Source: Nitrosospira sp. (GTDB lineage: Bacteria > Pseudomonadota > Gammaproteobacteria > Burkholderiales > Nitrosomonadaceae). From it: a stretch of DNA of 40,619 nucleotides. Positions within the stretch are counted from its first letter, which is position 1. The number at the start of each line of letters is the position of its first letter. The stretch spans positions 1 to 40,619 of the forward strand of contig JACDSH010000053.1 in NCBI GenBank assembly GCA_013450215.1, written 5' to 3'. The translations under genes were made by a program, and so were the position numbers. Shown in pieces: positions 1 to 8,628 of this stretch. Below the pieces are notes generated by a model. It was not told the origin of the DNA. It did not search any database and saw only the letters and a program-made list of their open reading frames with translations.

Positions 1-3000
1 CCAGTACCGTGTCTTCCTCCTCATGCAACCGCCCTGCAGCCATGGCTGCCGCCTTGAGGAAGAGATCTCGTCTCATGACATCGCCATCCAGTGTGATAAG
101 ATCTATCGACTCGTTACGTCCATGGCGCCTTCTCCCACGCCTAACGATCACAAATCTTGGTTCGGTTTGGATTTGATGATGACCATGCTCGAGCACGACG
201 AAATGAGGGTCAAGACCTTGACGTTGGCTGAAGGCAGCGCGCAACTCATCGACCGGGGGTGTTGTATCACGACCCGCATCAATGACGACTAGCCACTGAC
301 CCAAAGGGAGAGTATCAATCCGCCCACGGGCTTGCTCAAAATCCGACAAACGTTCAACCGATGCACCACCATACTTAAGATAAGTGGCCAGGTCATCCGC
401 TAGACCCTCGTCACTTCCCATCACTAGGCAGGACAATCCCTTCAGATCATAAGACTTGTTGGTTACGATCGTCTGAACTAGAGAGGGCATGAAGGGCAGT
501 CTCACGGTAAAGGTGGACCCCACCCCGAGCGAACTTTGCACATCGATCTTTCCACCCATCAGCTCGGTTAGATAGTGAGAGATAACCAGTCCTAATCCAC
601 TGCCACCAAAACGTCGTGTGGTCGAAGCATCTCCCTGGGTGAATGACGAAAAAATTTTCCCCAGAGTCTCTTCATTCATGCCGATTCCATTGTCGGTGAT
701 ACGAAACTCCACCACCAATTCACTCGACCCAATCTCTGACAGCAACACACGCACAGATACTCGACTCCTGCGCGACTGCCCACTTGAAAACTTGATTGCA
801 TTATTGATTAGATTGATCAGTACCTGTCTCAGCTTTAGTGCGTCTCCCAAAACCTCCTCAGGAATTTCTGGGTCGATGAAGAGGAGTAACTCGACTTCAT
901 TCCTTACTGCCAGACTCTCTAACGTACCGCAAGCCTTCTCCATCACATCCATGACCGACATCGGCTCGCGCTCAATCTCAAACTTGTCGGCCTCGATCTT
1001 AGAAAAATCAAGAATATCGTCAATGATATCGAGCAGCGCGAAAGCCGATTCACGGATGAGGTCCAGCATCTCCCTTTGGTTACCGGTGAGGCTACTCTGC
1101 TGCAGCACATCTGCCATGCCGATCACCCCATTCATCGGGGTTCTAATCTCATGACTCATTGCAGCAAGGAATGTTGACTTGGCTCGGTTGGCCTGCTCCG
1201 CCTCTAGGCGCGCCTGATCTAGATCCTTCATGATATTGATCCGATCACTGATATCAACGCCTGAAGGGATCATCTTGATCACTAGTCCACTGGTGTCATG
1301 GACCGGTACCAGCATGAAATCGATAGTCATAAGATCACCACCGATCATGCGAACGTCCAGATCATGTCGTACGATCTGTCCCTGTAAGGCTCGCTCGATA
1401 TCATCTCGTATCTGTGTTTGAACTTCGAGTGAATGTGAGAACCACCAAGTCTCCTCGAGCCTCTTGCCGATCACGTCCTGGCTCTGCAACCCCCCCACCT
1501 CAAGCGCAGTACGGTTGATCTCTACCAACAACCCATCTGGCGTCATCTCGCCGACAAAGGCGGCCATATTATCCACAATGGCCCGTAATCGTTGCTCGCT
1601 TGCGCGCAATGCTTGCTCCACCTGTTTACGTTCTCGGATGTCACGCATCAGACCGGTGAAGTAACGTTTACCGCCCACATAGTATTCGCTGACTGCTAGG
1701 TACAGAGCGATGGGCTCACCATTCTTGTGAACCCCCTCAACCTCACGACCAATTCCCACACCATGCGAGCCCGACACATACTCCTGACCCTGCCCTGTCA
1801 GTCGGTATCTCACCATATAACTTTCATGCTTACTGCTATGAGGCTCGGACATCAGCATACCGACATCCTGCCCAATCACTTCATCTCGGTTATATCCGAA
1901 GAGCTTTTCCATAACTGGGTTAGTGGAGAGGATGATTCCATTCTCATCGACTGTGACAACACAGTCCTCCATATGCTCAACCACCGATCGGGTCTCCTCC
2001 TCCTTGCTGATTAGAATTGAATTAGCCTGCTGCAGGTCTTCAGTCCGTTCTGCTACCCTACATTCCAATTCTTGGTTAAGCTTTCGAAGATTATTCTCAG
2101 CCGATTCACGCTCGCGGTTACTTTCACTCAATCGCTCTGTCATTGCATTGAAACTACGCGCCAACTGTCCGATCTCATCCAAACCTTGAACCGGTACACG
2201 GTGCTGCAGGCTCCCTGCAGCAATCTCCCGTGCACTAAGGCTCAGTGTCTTTAAGGTATTGACCATACGACGACTAAATAGTGTAGCTCCCAGAATCGCG
2301 GCAAGAAGTGTCATACCCAGAATCAACAGGCTGAGTGTTCGCATCCGGTAAACAGGAGCGAATACCTCGTCCGCATCCATCTTGACTTCCATTCCCCATC
2401 CCATGCGAGGCAGATACCGCCATGCCGCAACCACCTCCTTATTACGGTAATCAACCGTGAGTCCAGCCCCGCGTTCTCCATGAAGGCTGCTCCAGATCGC
2501 TGCAGACAGAGGTATCTTCAGTTTCAGAGCAGCATTCGGCTGATCCTTCAAGGGGGCCATCACTAGGGCTGTATTATCACTTTCGAGACGAGTGACTACA
2601 GTCTCACCGGTGGCACCTAGACCTACATTATCTGTTAACACTTGAAACACCTGCTCGCTATAGATTTGCAATGCCAACACACCTTCAATCTTCCCCTCGA
2701 TCACGATTGGAAATGCCATGAAAGCAGCGATGGCACCAGCTGATGGAGCATAATACTCAAAGTCAGAGACGCCACTTTGTAGCATATTCAGTGCCTGCCG
2801 AGTGACGATGCCGAGCCCGCTATTGCGATAAGGGCCGCTAATTAAGTTGGTAGCAAAATCAGCTTCATGAGCATGTGAATAGACCACCGTACCCTGTGGA
2901 GAAATTAAAAACAGATCGTAATAACCAGCATCCTCAACAAACCTCTCGAAGTGATCTCGGTAGCTCACATCCAATTGGCGATAAGCATCACTCGCTACTC

Positions 3001-3271
3001 CGTTCTGGTGAAATGCCAGAGTAAAGTCACGCATGGCTGCGCGTGTTGTACTGGCGGTATTTATCACTCGGGTATCGAGAAGCCGTTCACGCAGGTAACC
3101 ATCGATCTGCTCGACTTTTTTATCTGCGATGGCAGAAACCTGCTGAATCGCTGTTTTCTGTAGTTCAGTCTCAAAGACGCGAAGAAGACCGTATCCTGCC
3201 AGCATAATTGGCAGCAGCGAGACCACTGCAAACCAAACCATGAAACGTTGTGTGAGTGAGGTGAACTTCAT
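1..3271 (-). CDS. Hybrid sensor histidine kinase (3' end outside window)
   Basis: Membrane sensor kinase, open in one frame from an ATG at 3271 to base 1 (about 1090 codons, C-terminus missing). Visible in order: a membrane segment near residues 8-28; a periplasmic region to about 305 that looks like a dCache-type sensor; a second membrane segment near 309-333; HAMP (about 334-388); a short coiled coil; two PAS domains (about 425-530 and 550-680); HisKA with the H-box AMSHEIRTPMNG, phospho-acceptor His707; HATPase with an N-box (LINLINNAIKF), DNGIGM and GGSGLGL; then a receiver-like domain that has lost the paired acidic residues. The start overlaps the stop of the upstream binding-protein gene in ATGA, so the two are probably translationally coupled. 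A functional receiver and perhaps an Hpt domain are expected beyond base 1, but that is inference. The signal sensed is not evident. Confidence 0.93.
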   Translation of the reverse strand, partial: MKFTSLTQRFMVWFAVVSLLPIMLAGYGLLRVFETELQKTAIQQVSAIADKKVEQIDGYLRERLLDTRVINTASTTRAAMRDFTLAFHQNGVASDAYRQLDVSYRDHFERFVEDAGYYDLFLISPQGTVVYSHAHEADFATNLISGPYRNSGLGIVTRQALNMLQSGVSDFEYYAPSAGAIAAFMAFPIVIEGKIEGVLALQIYSEQVFQVLTDNVGLGATGETVVTRLESDNTALVMAPLKDQPNAALKLKIPLSAAIWSSLHGERGAGLTVDYRNKEVVAAWRYLPRMGWGMEVKMDADEVFAPVYRMRTLSLLILGMTLLAAILGATLFSRRMVNTLKTLSLSAREIAAGSLQHRVPVQGLDEIGQLARSFNAMTERLSESNRERESAENNLRKLNQELECRVAERTEDLQQANSILISKEEETRSVVEHMEDCVVTVDENGIILSTNPVMEKLFGYNRDEVIGQDVGMLMSEPHSSKHESYMVRYRLTGQGQEYVSGSHGVGIGREVEGVHKNGEPIALYLAVSEYYVGGKRYFTGLMRDIRERKQVEQALRASEQRLRAIVDNMAAFVGEMTPDGLLVEINRTALEVGGLQSQDVIGKRLEETWWFSHSLEVQTQIRDDIERALQGQIVRHDLDVRMIGGDLMTIDFMLVPVHDTSGLVIKMIPSGVDISDRINIMKDLDQARLEAEQANRAKSTFLAAMSHEIRTPMNGVIGMADVLQQSSLTGNQREMLDLIRESAFALLDIIDDILDFSKIEADKFEIEREPMSVMDVMEKACGTLESLAVRNEVELLLFIDPEIPEEVLGDALKLRQVLINLINNAIKFSSGQSRRSRVSVRVLLSEIGSSELVVEFRITDNGIGMNEETLGKIFSSFTQGDASTTRRFGGSGLGLVISHYLTELMGGKIDVQSSLGVGSTFTVRLPFMPSLVQTIVTNKSYDLKGLSCLVMGSDEGLADDLATYLKYGGASVERLSDFEQARGRIDTLPLGQWLVVIDAGRDTTPPVDELRAAFSQRQGLDPHFVVLEHGHHQIQTEPRFVIVRRGRRRHGRNESIDLITLDGDVMRRDLFLKAAAMAAGRLHEEEDTVL

Positions 3272-4524
3272 AACCCCGTTCCCTCAATCGCTTTTATTAA
3301 GTGCCCCCAGTCCTCTCTAGTACGGTATGTGGGAAAGGGGGAAGGCTCAAATGGGCGACCAGAATCCCAAACGATGTCGAACTGTCCATCGGCGCGCGCC
3401 TTACCAATCCGAGCGACTCTCCACAAGTGGCGAGTCGCTGAGTCGAGTGAAACCACACCCTCCGGTGCGAGCAGACTCTGTCGCAGGATCGTACGCTTTA
3501 CCTGGCTTGGTTCGGCTGAACCAGCCTCATGTGCCGCCTGAACCCAAAGCTGCAGGCTGATGTAGGAGGCCTCCATCGGGTCATCAACTACCATTTTCTG
3601 GCCGTAGCGATTATGAAACCTTTGTAAGAAGGCCTGATTCTGGGGTGTCTGAATGCTCTGAAAATAATTCCAGGCGGCATAGTGACCCTCCATCCGCACT
3701 GTATCCTTACCTGCTAGGTCTACCTCTGCAATGCTAAACGACAGCACCGGTGTCTTTTCCGGTGTGATTCCGACTCTATTCAACTCACGAAAGAAGGCGA
3801 CCGCACTATCACTCTCGAGAGTATTCAGGATCATACCCGGTCGTTTTTGGAGGATATCAGCGACCAGTTCGACCACCTCACTTGATCCTAAGGGGATGTA
3901 GCGTTCTCCCACCACCGTCGCTCCCTGTGCCGCCAGCAAGTCCTTAATGAGAAGGTTGGTGACTCGTGGGAAAATATAATCTGACCCAACTAGGTAAACA
4001 TGCTTATTAGATTTATCGCGCTTGTCGAGTGTCTCTAATGCCCAATGTACCACCGGTGCGACCTGCTGATTCGGTGTGGCGCCGGTGTAAATGATATTGG
4101 GTGATTGCTCCATCCCTTCATACTGCACCGAGTAAAAGAGCAACCCCTGATGCCTCTCAACTACAGGCTTAACCGCTTGGCGGCAGGCTGATGTCCAGCA
4201 ACCGAAGAGCGCCTTTACCTTAGCTTCAGTGATGAGATACTCTGCCTGTTGGCCGCAATATAGAGGTTCAGAGCGACAGTCAACGATCACTGGTTCGATC
4301 TTTTGGCCATTGATGCCACCTGTGGCATTTGCCTCTTCGATCGCTAGCTGCAGTGCATCTACTAGCGGCTTTTCTCTGGTCGCCATGGGGCCGGTTAAGG
4401 AGTGCAGTATTCCGACTTTAATACTCGGGACACTAGACGAGTAATACTGCCACGCCATGAAAATGGAAATCAACAGAACAACCATCAACACTAGCATCGC
4501 GCTAACTCTGTTGTTGGCCTTCAT
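3268..4524 (-). CDS. Urea/short-amide-type periplasmic binding protein (UrtA/FmdD/AmiC-like)
   Basis: A 418-residue type I periplasmic binding protein (Peripla_BP_5 class). A hydrophobic N-terminal stretch (about residues 9-25) exports it, possibly as an uncleaved anchor because no lipobox cysteine is present. IKVGILHSLTGPMA (about 35-48) and FGCWTSACRQAVKP (107-120) are hallmarks of the UrtA/FmdD/AmiC branch, which binds urea and short amides in ABC importers or acts as an amide sensor. No permease or ATPase gene is adjacent; instead the stop overlaps the start of a hybrid sensor kinase by 4 bp. I infer a ligand-sensing partner of that kinase. GGAAG seven bases before the ATG is a good ribosome site. 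The ligand is not certain. Confidence 0.88.
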   Translation of the reverse strand: MKANNRVSAMLVLMVVLLISIFMAWQYYSSSVPSIKVGILHSLTGPMATREKPLVDALQLAIEEANATGGINGQKIEPVIVDCRSEPLYCGQQAEYLITEAKVKALFGCWTSACRQAVKPVVERHQGLLFYSVQYEGMEQSPNIIYTGATPNQQVAPVVHWALETLDKRDKSNKHVYLVGSDYIFPRVTNLLIKDLLAAQGATVVGERYIPLGSSEVVELVADILQKRPGMILNTLESDSAVAFFRELNRVGITPEKTPVLSFSIAEVDLAGKDTVRMEGHYAAWNYFQSIQTPQNQAFLQRFHNRYGQKMVVDDPMEASYISLQLWVQAAHEAGSAEPSQVKRTILRQSLLAPEGVVSLDSATRHLWRVARIGKARADGQFDIVWDSGRPFEPSPFPTYRTREDWGHLIKAIEGTGL

Positions 4525-4711
4525 GACTTAGCTTCCATTGGGTTCAGGTCACTGATAGAGGTGATTTGGATAACAGCTCTTTCATCATAGACTACATGAT
4601 CATGTTTCAGAACAAATCGCTACGCACTATCCACATCAAGCACACTTAAGCTAGAAGCTGATGCAAAGCCCCACTCAGTATGTAGCTTTAATCCATCTAC
4701 TCCGCGAGTGG
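4525..4711. other. Intergenic region upstream of the binding-protein/kinase pair
   Basis: Non-coding stretch of 187 bases between the end of the OYE gene and the start of the binding-protein gene. It contains a perfect 12-bp palindrome at 4594-4605 and no convincing terminator. A promoter for the sensor pair would be expected here, but I could not identify a strong -35/-10 pair. Confidence 0.5.
4594..4605. promoter_or_regulatory. 12-bp perfect palindrome ACATGATCATGT
   Basis: ACATGATCATGT is its own reverse complement and lies 70-81 bases upstream of the binding-protein start codon. The position suits an operator. Twelve-base palindromes also occur by chance, so this is only a candidate. Confidence 0.25.
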
Positions 4712-5803
4712 TCAGTTCGTATTAAGACTAGGATAGTCGGTGTAACCCTTGGCATCACCACCATAGAAGGTTGAAGGATCTGGTTTATTAAGATTTGCAC
4801 CCTGAGAGAAACGCATGGGTAGATCAGGATTGGCAATAAATAGTACACCGAATGCCACCATATCGGTCTCATTCCTGCTAATCGAAGCATTGGCTCGTAC
4901 GAGGTCGTAGCCACTATTCGTGATGTATATCCCCTTCCAGATACGCTTCAGATTGACCAGATCAAATGCCGGGCCTGCAGCATTGGGTGCCTCCTTCCCC
5001 ATTTCAGTTACATGCAGATAAGAAAGACCGAACCGGTTGAGTTGTTCCACAGCATAACTGAATGTCACTTCAGGATTAGAATCAAACATATCGTTAAAAG
5101 GCTGTAGCGGTGACAAACGAATCGCCACACGACTCGCCCCCCAAACCGAACAAACCGCATCAGTCACCTCAAGCATCAATCGCATCCGGTTCTCGACAGA
5201 GCCCCCATAGATATCGCTCCGATGATTACTCCCATCACGAAGAAACTGATCAAGCAGATACCCATTAGCACCATGAATTTCCACCCCATCAAAACCCGCG
5301 GAGAGTGCATTCTCAGCACCGGTACGATAGTCTTCAATGATGTCCGTGATCTCTGCAAGATCGAGCTCACGTGGAGTTACAAAATCTTTCAATCCTTGAT
5401 ATGTGACGGCCTGCCCCGCAGGTTTAATTGCGGAGGGTGCCACTGGCAAATACTCATCAGGCTGGAGTGAAGGGTGCGAGATGCGGCCCACATGCCATAA
5501 CTGCAGGAAGATTCTCCCACCTTTAGAATGCACCGCATCGGTGATCTGTCTCCACCCCTCCACCTGCTCCTGACTATGAATTCCAGGAGTTGAAGGATAG
5601 CCCACTCCTTGGGGAGATATCTGTGATGCCTCAGAGACTATTAAACCAGCACTGGCTCGTTGAGTGTAGTACTCCACATTGAGCGGTTGAGGAACATTCC
5701 CCTTCCCAGCACGGTTACGAGTGAGTGGTGCGAGCATCATTCTGTTCGGCAGAGAGTATGGGCCGAGCTGGATGGGGGATAAGACAGTAATCTCATTCTT
5801 CAT
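4712..5803 (-). CDS. Old yellow enzyme family alkene reductase (NemA-like)
   Basis: FMN-dependent ene-reductase of 363 residues that uses NAD(P)H to reduce activated C=C bonds or nitro/nitrate esters; cytosolic. The TIM barrel begins LGPYSLPNRMMLAPLTRNRA, typical of NemA/OPDA-reductase enzymes. The substrate-binding pair His177/Asn180 and the proton-donor Tyr182 lie in HGANGYLLDQFLRD, followed by the family signature YGGSVENRMR. Length matches the family. AGAGGAAAG lies just before the ATG. It is downstream of, and codirectional with, the cysteine-rich secreted protein and the arsC/kef genes. The physiological substrate cannot be read from sequence; a role in electrophile or oxidative defence next to the kef-type antiporter is an inference. 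No NemR-like regulator is adjacent. Confidence 0.93.
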   Translation of the reverse strand: MKNEITVLSPIQLGPYSLPNRMMLAPLTRNRAGKGNVPQPLNVEYYTQRASAGLIVSEASQISPQGVGYPSTPGIHSQEQVEGWRQITDAVHSKGGRIFLQLWHVGRISHPSLQPDEYLPVAPSAIKPAGQAVTYQGLKDFVTPRELDLAEITDIIEDYRTGAENALSAGFDGVEIHGANGYLLDQFLRDGSNHRSDIYGGSVENRMRLMLEVTDAVCSVWGASRVAIRLSPLQPFNDMFDSNPEVTFSYAVEQLNRFGLSYLHVTEMGKEAPNAAGPAFDLVNLKRIWKGIYITNSGYDLVRANASISRNETDMVAFGVLFIANPDLPMRFSQGANLNKPDPSTFYGGDAKGYTDYPSLNTN

Positions 5804-5852
5804 AGCCTTTCCTCTGTTATTTCAAAGTACGGCAATCCTCAAGCCTCCTATT

Positions 5853-6257
5853 TTATTTGCTTCCACTCCCGGCCCTGGTATTGGCCATACCAGACTCCGC
5901 ATAAGGCTTACAATACAGCTTAGACGGAAAATCCTTAGTTCTATGGTGATTCTTGATGATGTCACCACCACTCTTTATACATTCCATAGTCGCCTTATCT
6001 TGACTTGCGAAATGCTCATTTGATCCAGGGCTTGCTGAAATCGGCGGCACTTTCTCCCTGATTTTGCGACACGTGTCAGGCTCATCCGCTGCTAGAGGGA
6101 TATTCTTCATCGGGGGTAAAGCACATAACCTGCAGGGATCTCCTAGGCAGATACAGCCACTGCAATCAGCTTGAGCAGGTGTAGCGGATATTCCCAGGGT
6201 CAAGGTAATGACGAGTGGAACCATCACCCTCAGCCCATTAATTGATCTAATACGCAT
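5853..6257 (-). CDS. Secreted eight-cysteine protein of unknown function
   Basis: A 134-residue protein I do not recognise. Residues 1-30 form a clear Sec signal peptide ending ATPAQA. The mature part starts with a dense cysteine cluster, CxxCxCxxxxCxxC (Cys32, 35, 37, 42, 45), followed by Cys63, Cys93 and Cys116, eight in total. The spacing could suit disulfides or metal binding; no known signature is matched. The C-terminus is Gly/Ser-rich and polar. It sits between the arsC-like gene (58 bp upstream) and the OYE reductase (49 bp downstream) on the same strand, so it may be part of that transcript. The putative ribosome site (AAGG about 10 bases before the ATG) is modest. Signal peptide and reading frame make it a likely real gene; function is unknown. 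Confidence 0.68.
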   Translation of the reverse strand: MRIRSINGLRVMVPLVITLTLGISATPAQADCSGCICLGDPCRLCALPPMKNIPLAADEPDTCRKIREKVPPISASPGSNEHFASQDKATMECIKSGGDIIKNHHRTKDFPSKLYCKPYAESGMANTRAGSGSK

Positions 6258-6315
6258 AATTACCCAACCTTAAATCAAAACAGCTTCCCATTACAGCATC
6301 TCGATGCAGTAATGT

Positions 6316-6672
6316 TCACTTCAGTAACTTGGAGACTTTCTCAGGGGGGCGACACAGTACAACCTCATCACCACGCACAACAATGGGGCGTTGAATCAGG
6401 TCTGGGTTATCCACCATAATCTTAATTAACTCCTCATCCAACAGCTGCTGCTCGTTAAGTTTAAGACTATTCACCAGTGGCTCATCGCTACGGAGTACGT
6501 ACCATGGACTCACCCCTAACTTCTCAATCAAGCCTCTCAATTGCTCGACCGTTAAGGGCGTTTCATAATAGTTGACCATCTCGAACTCTTGCCCACTATC
6601 CTTAAGAATTGAGATGGTGGCTATACACTTGCTACAGGTTGGCTTCTGGTAAATGGTTAGCTTATTACTCAT
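6316..6672 (-). CDS. ArsC/Spx/YffB-type thioredoxin-fold reductase
   Basis: Small cytosolic protein of 118 residues of the glutaredoxin-linked ArsC family. The active-site loop reads KPTCSKC, giving Cys13 and Cys16, and the C-terminal half contains LIQRPIVV, the conserved RPI segment that in ArsC supplies an anion-binding arginine. Length is normal. The gene starts one base after the stop of the kef-type antiporter, so the two are surely cotranscribed. No arsR, arsB or acr3 gene is nearby, so arsenate reduction is not assured; a general disulfide or glutathione-linked function is equally possible. Confidence 0.85.
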   Translation of the reverse strand: MSNKLTIYQKPTCSKCIATISILKDSGQEFEMVNYYETPLTVEQLRGLIEKLGVSPWYVLRSDEPLVNSLKLNEQQLLDEELIKIMVDNPDLIQRPIVVRGDEVVLCRPPEKVSKLLK

Positions 6673-6673
6673 G

Positions 6674-8383
6674 TCACTCCATCTTGGTTTTGATCCTTTT
6701 TAGGATATGACGAGTCATGCTAAAAGCTAGCTCATGCTCCCCTAGAAATGCTGTCCCCAGACCATCTCTGCCGAGCAATTCTGACTCTTCTTCAGTATTA
6801 GTTCGTATGACAATCTCAATTTTCGGATTTAGCATGCGTGCAGTCTCAACCATGCTGCGCGCACGCAAGGTATCGGGGATTGTAATCACCAACATATCAG
6901 CCCTTACAATATGAGCCTGTATCAGCACTGCAGGATCTGTCGCATCACCCGCAACAGCATGGACTCCATGGTTGCGCAATCTCTCGACTAACTCACGATT
7001 CTGTTCGGCCACGACAAGCGACAATCCATGCTCTGTCAATGACTCTCCGATACGCTGACCGACCCGGCCATAACCGACCAGTACCACATGATCTGTCACA
7101 GAGCTTGATGAGACGGTCATCGGTAATTCGGCCAATGGATCCGCATTACGCTCAAGTATCCGTACAAGCTCTGATCGCCCAAGAATCCATGCTTGCAAGG
7201 GCTCAATCATTTGAAATAACAATGGGTTGATCGTGATCGAGATTAATGCACCCGCCAGTATCAGGTTCTGACCTTCGATCGGCAGTAGGCCGAGAGAGAC
7301 TCCCAACGCTGTCAGGATGAATGAGAACTCACCAATTTGTGCAAGACTGGCAGATACCATGAGAGCAGTATTTAGCGGGTAACGGAAGGCAAGAACAAGC
7401 AAAAAGGCAGCCAAGGATTTGCCCGTCACGATGATGGCGACCACGGCAAGAACCCGAAATGGTTGCTCCATCACAATATTCGGATCAAACAGCATACCGA
7501 CCGAGACGAAGAATAAAACCGAGAAGGCATCCCTAAGGGGGAGCGAATCCTGCGCAGCACGATGACTCAGGTGCGACTCTCGCATGACCATGCCCGCAAA
7601 GAAAGCGCCAAGTGCAAAAGAAACGCCAAATAGCATTGCTGATCCATAGGCTATCCCCACCGCGACCGCAATCACGCTCAGGATGAAGAGCTCATTCGAG
7701 CGGGTGCTGGCCACATGCCACAATAACCACGGGAATACCCGCTTGCCCACAATCAACATAAGTGCGATGAAGATCGCAACCTTACCGAAGGTAGTCAGCA
7801 ACGTGATCAGCAGATTGGGTTCGGATGAGCCCGCATCGGTAGTCGCAACGTCACCACCGAGCCAACTTGCAAGTGGAGGTAGTAATACAAGAACTAGAAC
7901 CATTGCTAGATCCTCAACCACCAACCATCCTACCGCGATCTGGCCATTGACGGACTTGAGTGCGCCGCGCTGCTCCAGCGCACGGAGTAGAACGACCGTA
8001 CTCGCCACCGAGAGTGCTAGACCGAATACCAGACCCGCGCCCAGACTCCAACCCCAGAGATCTGCAACCCCCATTCCGAGTCCAGTCGCAACCACAATCT
8101 GCAAGACTGCACCCGGCACAGCGATACGCTTAACTGCCAGAAGATCGTTCAGTGAGAAATGTAACCCGACACCGAACATCAAGAGAATTACCCCTATCTC
8201 GGCTAGCTGACGCGACAATTCAACATCAGCAACAAAGCCGGGCGTGGCCGGTCCAAGGATGACGCCCGCAAGCAGGTAACCCACCAGTACCGGCAGCTTC
8301 AAACGATGAGCAATGAGACCCAGTATCAAGGCAAGGCCCAAGCTAGCTGCAATGGTGGTTATTAAGGTAAGGCTATGGGGCAT
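6674..8383 (-). CDS. Kef/YbaL-type CPA2 cation:proton antiporter with TrkA-N domain
   Basis: Inner-membrane monovalent cation/proton antiporter of 569 residues. Roughly the first 395 residues are hydrophobic with about a dozen membrane segments, including GYLLAGVILGPATPGF near the start and VVEDLAMVLVLVLLP, typical of CPA2 exchangers. From about residue 430 a cytosolic Rossmann (TrkA-N/RCK) domain follows, with VVLVGYGRVGQRIGE and AGDATDPAVL, which binds NAD(H) or a related nucleotide. The architecture matches YbaL/KefB/KefC. In KefB/C this class responds to glutathione adducts; here the neighbouring arsC-like thiol protein and OYE reductase make a link to electrophile stress plausible, but that is inference. 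Confidence 0.92.
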   Translation of the reverse strand: MPHSLTLITTIAASLGLALILGLIAHRLKLPVLVGYLLAGVILGPATPGFVADVELSRQLAEIGVILLMFGVGLHFSLNDLLAVKRIAVPGAVLQIVVATGLGMGVADLWGWSLGAGLVFGLALSVASTVVLLRALEQRGALKSVNGQIAVGWLVVEDLAMVLVLVLLPPLASWLGGDVATTDAGSSEPNLLITLLTTFGKVAIFIALMLIVGKRVFPWLLWHVASTRSNELFILSVIAVAVGIAYGSAMLFGVSFALGAFFAGMVMRESHLSHRAAQDSLPLRDAFSVLFFVSVGMLFDPNIVMEQPFRVLAVVAIIVTGKSLAAFLLVLAFRYPLNTALMVSASLAQIGEFSFILTALGVSLGLLPIEGQNLILAGALISITINPLLFQMIEPLQAWILGRSELVRILERNADPLAELPMTVSSSSVTDHVVLVGYGRVGQRIGESLTEHGLSLVVAEQNRELVERLRNHGVHAVAGDATDPAVLIQAHIVRADMLVITIPDTLRARSMVETARMLNPKIEIVIRTNTEEESELLGRDGLGTAFLGEHELAFSMTRHILKRIKTKME

Positions 8384-8574
8384 TCGTCGGCCTATTCATA
8401 TCTTCAACGCCTACAGCATATCACGGGAATTTTTAAGATGAATGTACAGCATTCAATCTTTCAGATGGCCATTTCAAATGAAGCTGGAATTATTCTTTGA
8501 GAGTTATATTTCCGGCGGGGAAAGGGTCCCACTAAATCAGTAAGAGACGTGGGTTAATTCGAAGTGAAAACCGG

Positions 8575-8594
8575 AGCGCCAATCTCATGGCGCT
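8575..8594 (-). terminator. Probable terminator of the prpD-acnA transcript
   Basis: Inverted repeat AGCGCCA / TGGCGCT with a 6-base loop. Read on the minus strand it is followed by CCGG and then a short run of four T. It lies downstream of the acnA stop, just past a second hairpin at 8603-8622. Confidence 0.5.
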
Positions 8595-8602
8595 GATTAC
8601 AA

Positions 8603-8622
8603 GATGAGGGGGACCCCTCATC
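8603..8622 (-). terminator. Strong hairpin directly after the acnA stop codon
   Basis: Perfect 9-bp inverted repeat GATGAGGGG / CCCCTCATC with practically no spacer, beginning six bases after the acnA stop. The T-tract beyond it is poor, so it may act as a 3'-end stabiliser together with the second hairpin rather than as a terminator alone. Confidence 0.4.
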
Positions 8623-8628
8623 CTCCGA

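Larger units (their letters stand above)
8384..8628. other. Intergenic region between acnA and the kef-type gene
   Basis: About 245 non-coding bases, with acnA upstream and kef downstream, both on the minus strand. The acnA side carries two hairpins (8603-8622 and 8575-8594). The kef side is AT-rich and includes a 6-bp inverted repeat TGAATG-tacag-CATTCA at 8439-8455. It presumably holds the acnA terminator and the kef promoter. Confidence 0.5.

Noticed and set aside
618-2254. Plus-strand open frames of 60-178 codons
   Set aside because: They lie antisense to the hybrid kinase, are rich in Ser and Arg as expected from the opposite strand, and lack ribosome sites.
6316-6672. Arsenic resistance operon
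   Set aside because: No arsR, arsB, acr3 or arsH gene is adjacent; one ArsC-fold protein is not enough.
7683-8210. Plus-strand frame of 175 codons opposite the kef-type gene
   Set aside because: Composition (Ser/Thr/Arg/Pro) is that of an antisense shadow; the minus-strand frame is clearly a CPA2 antiporter.
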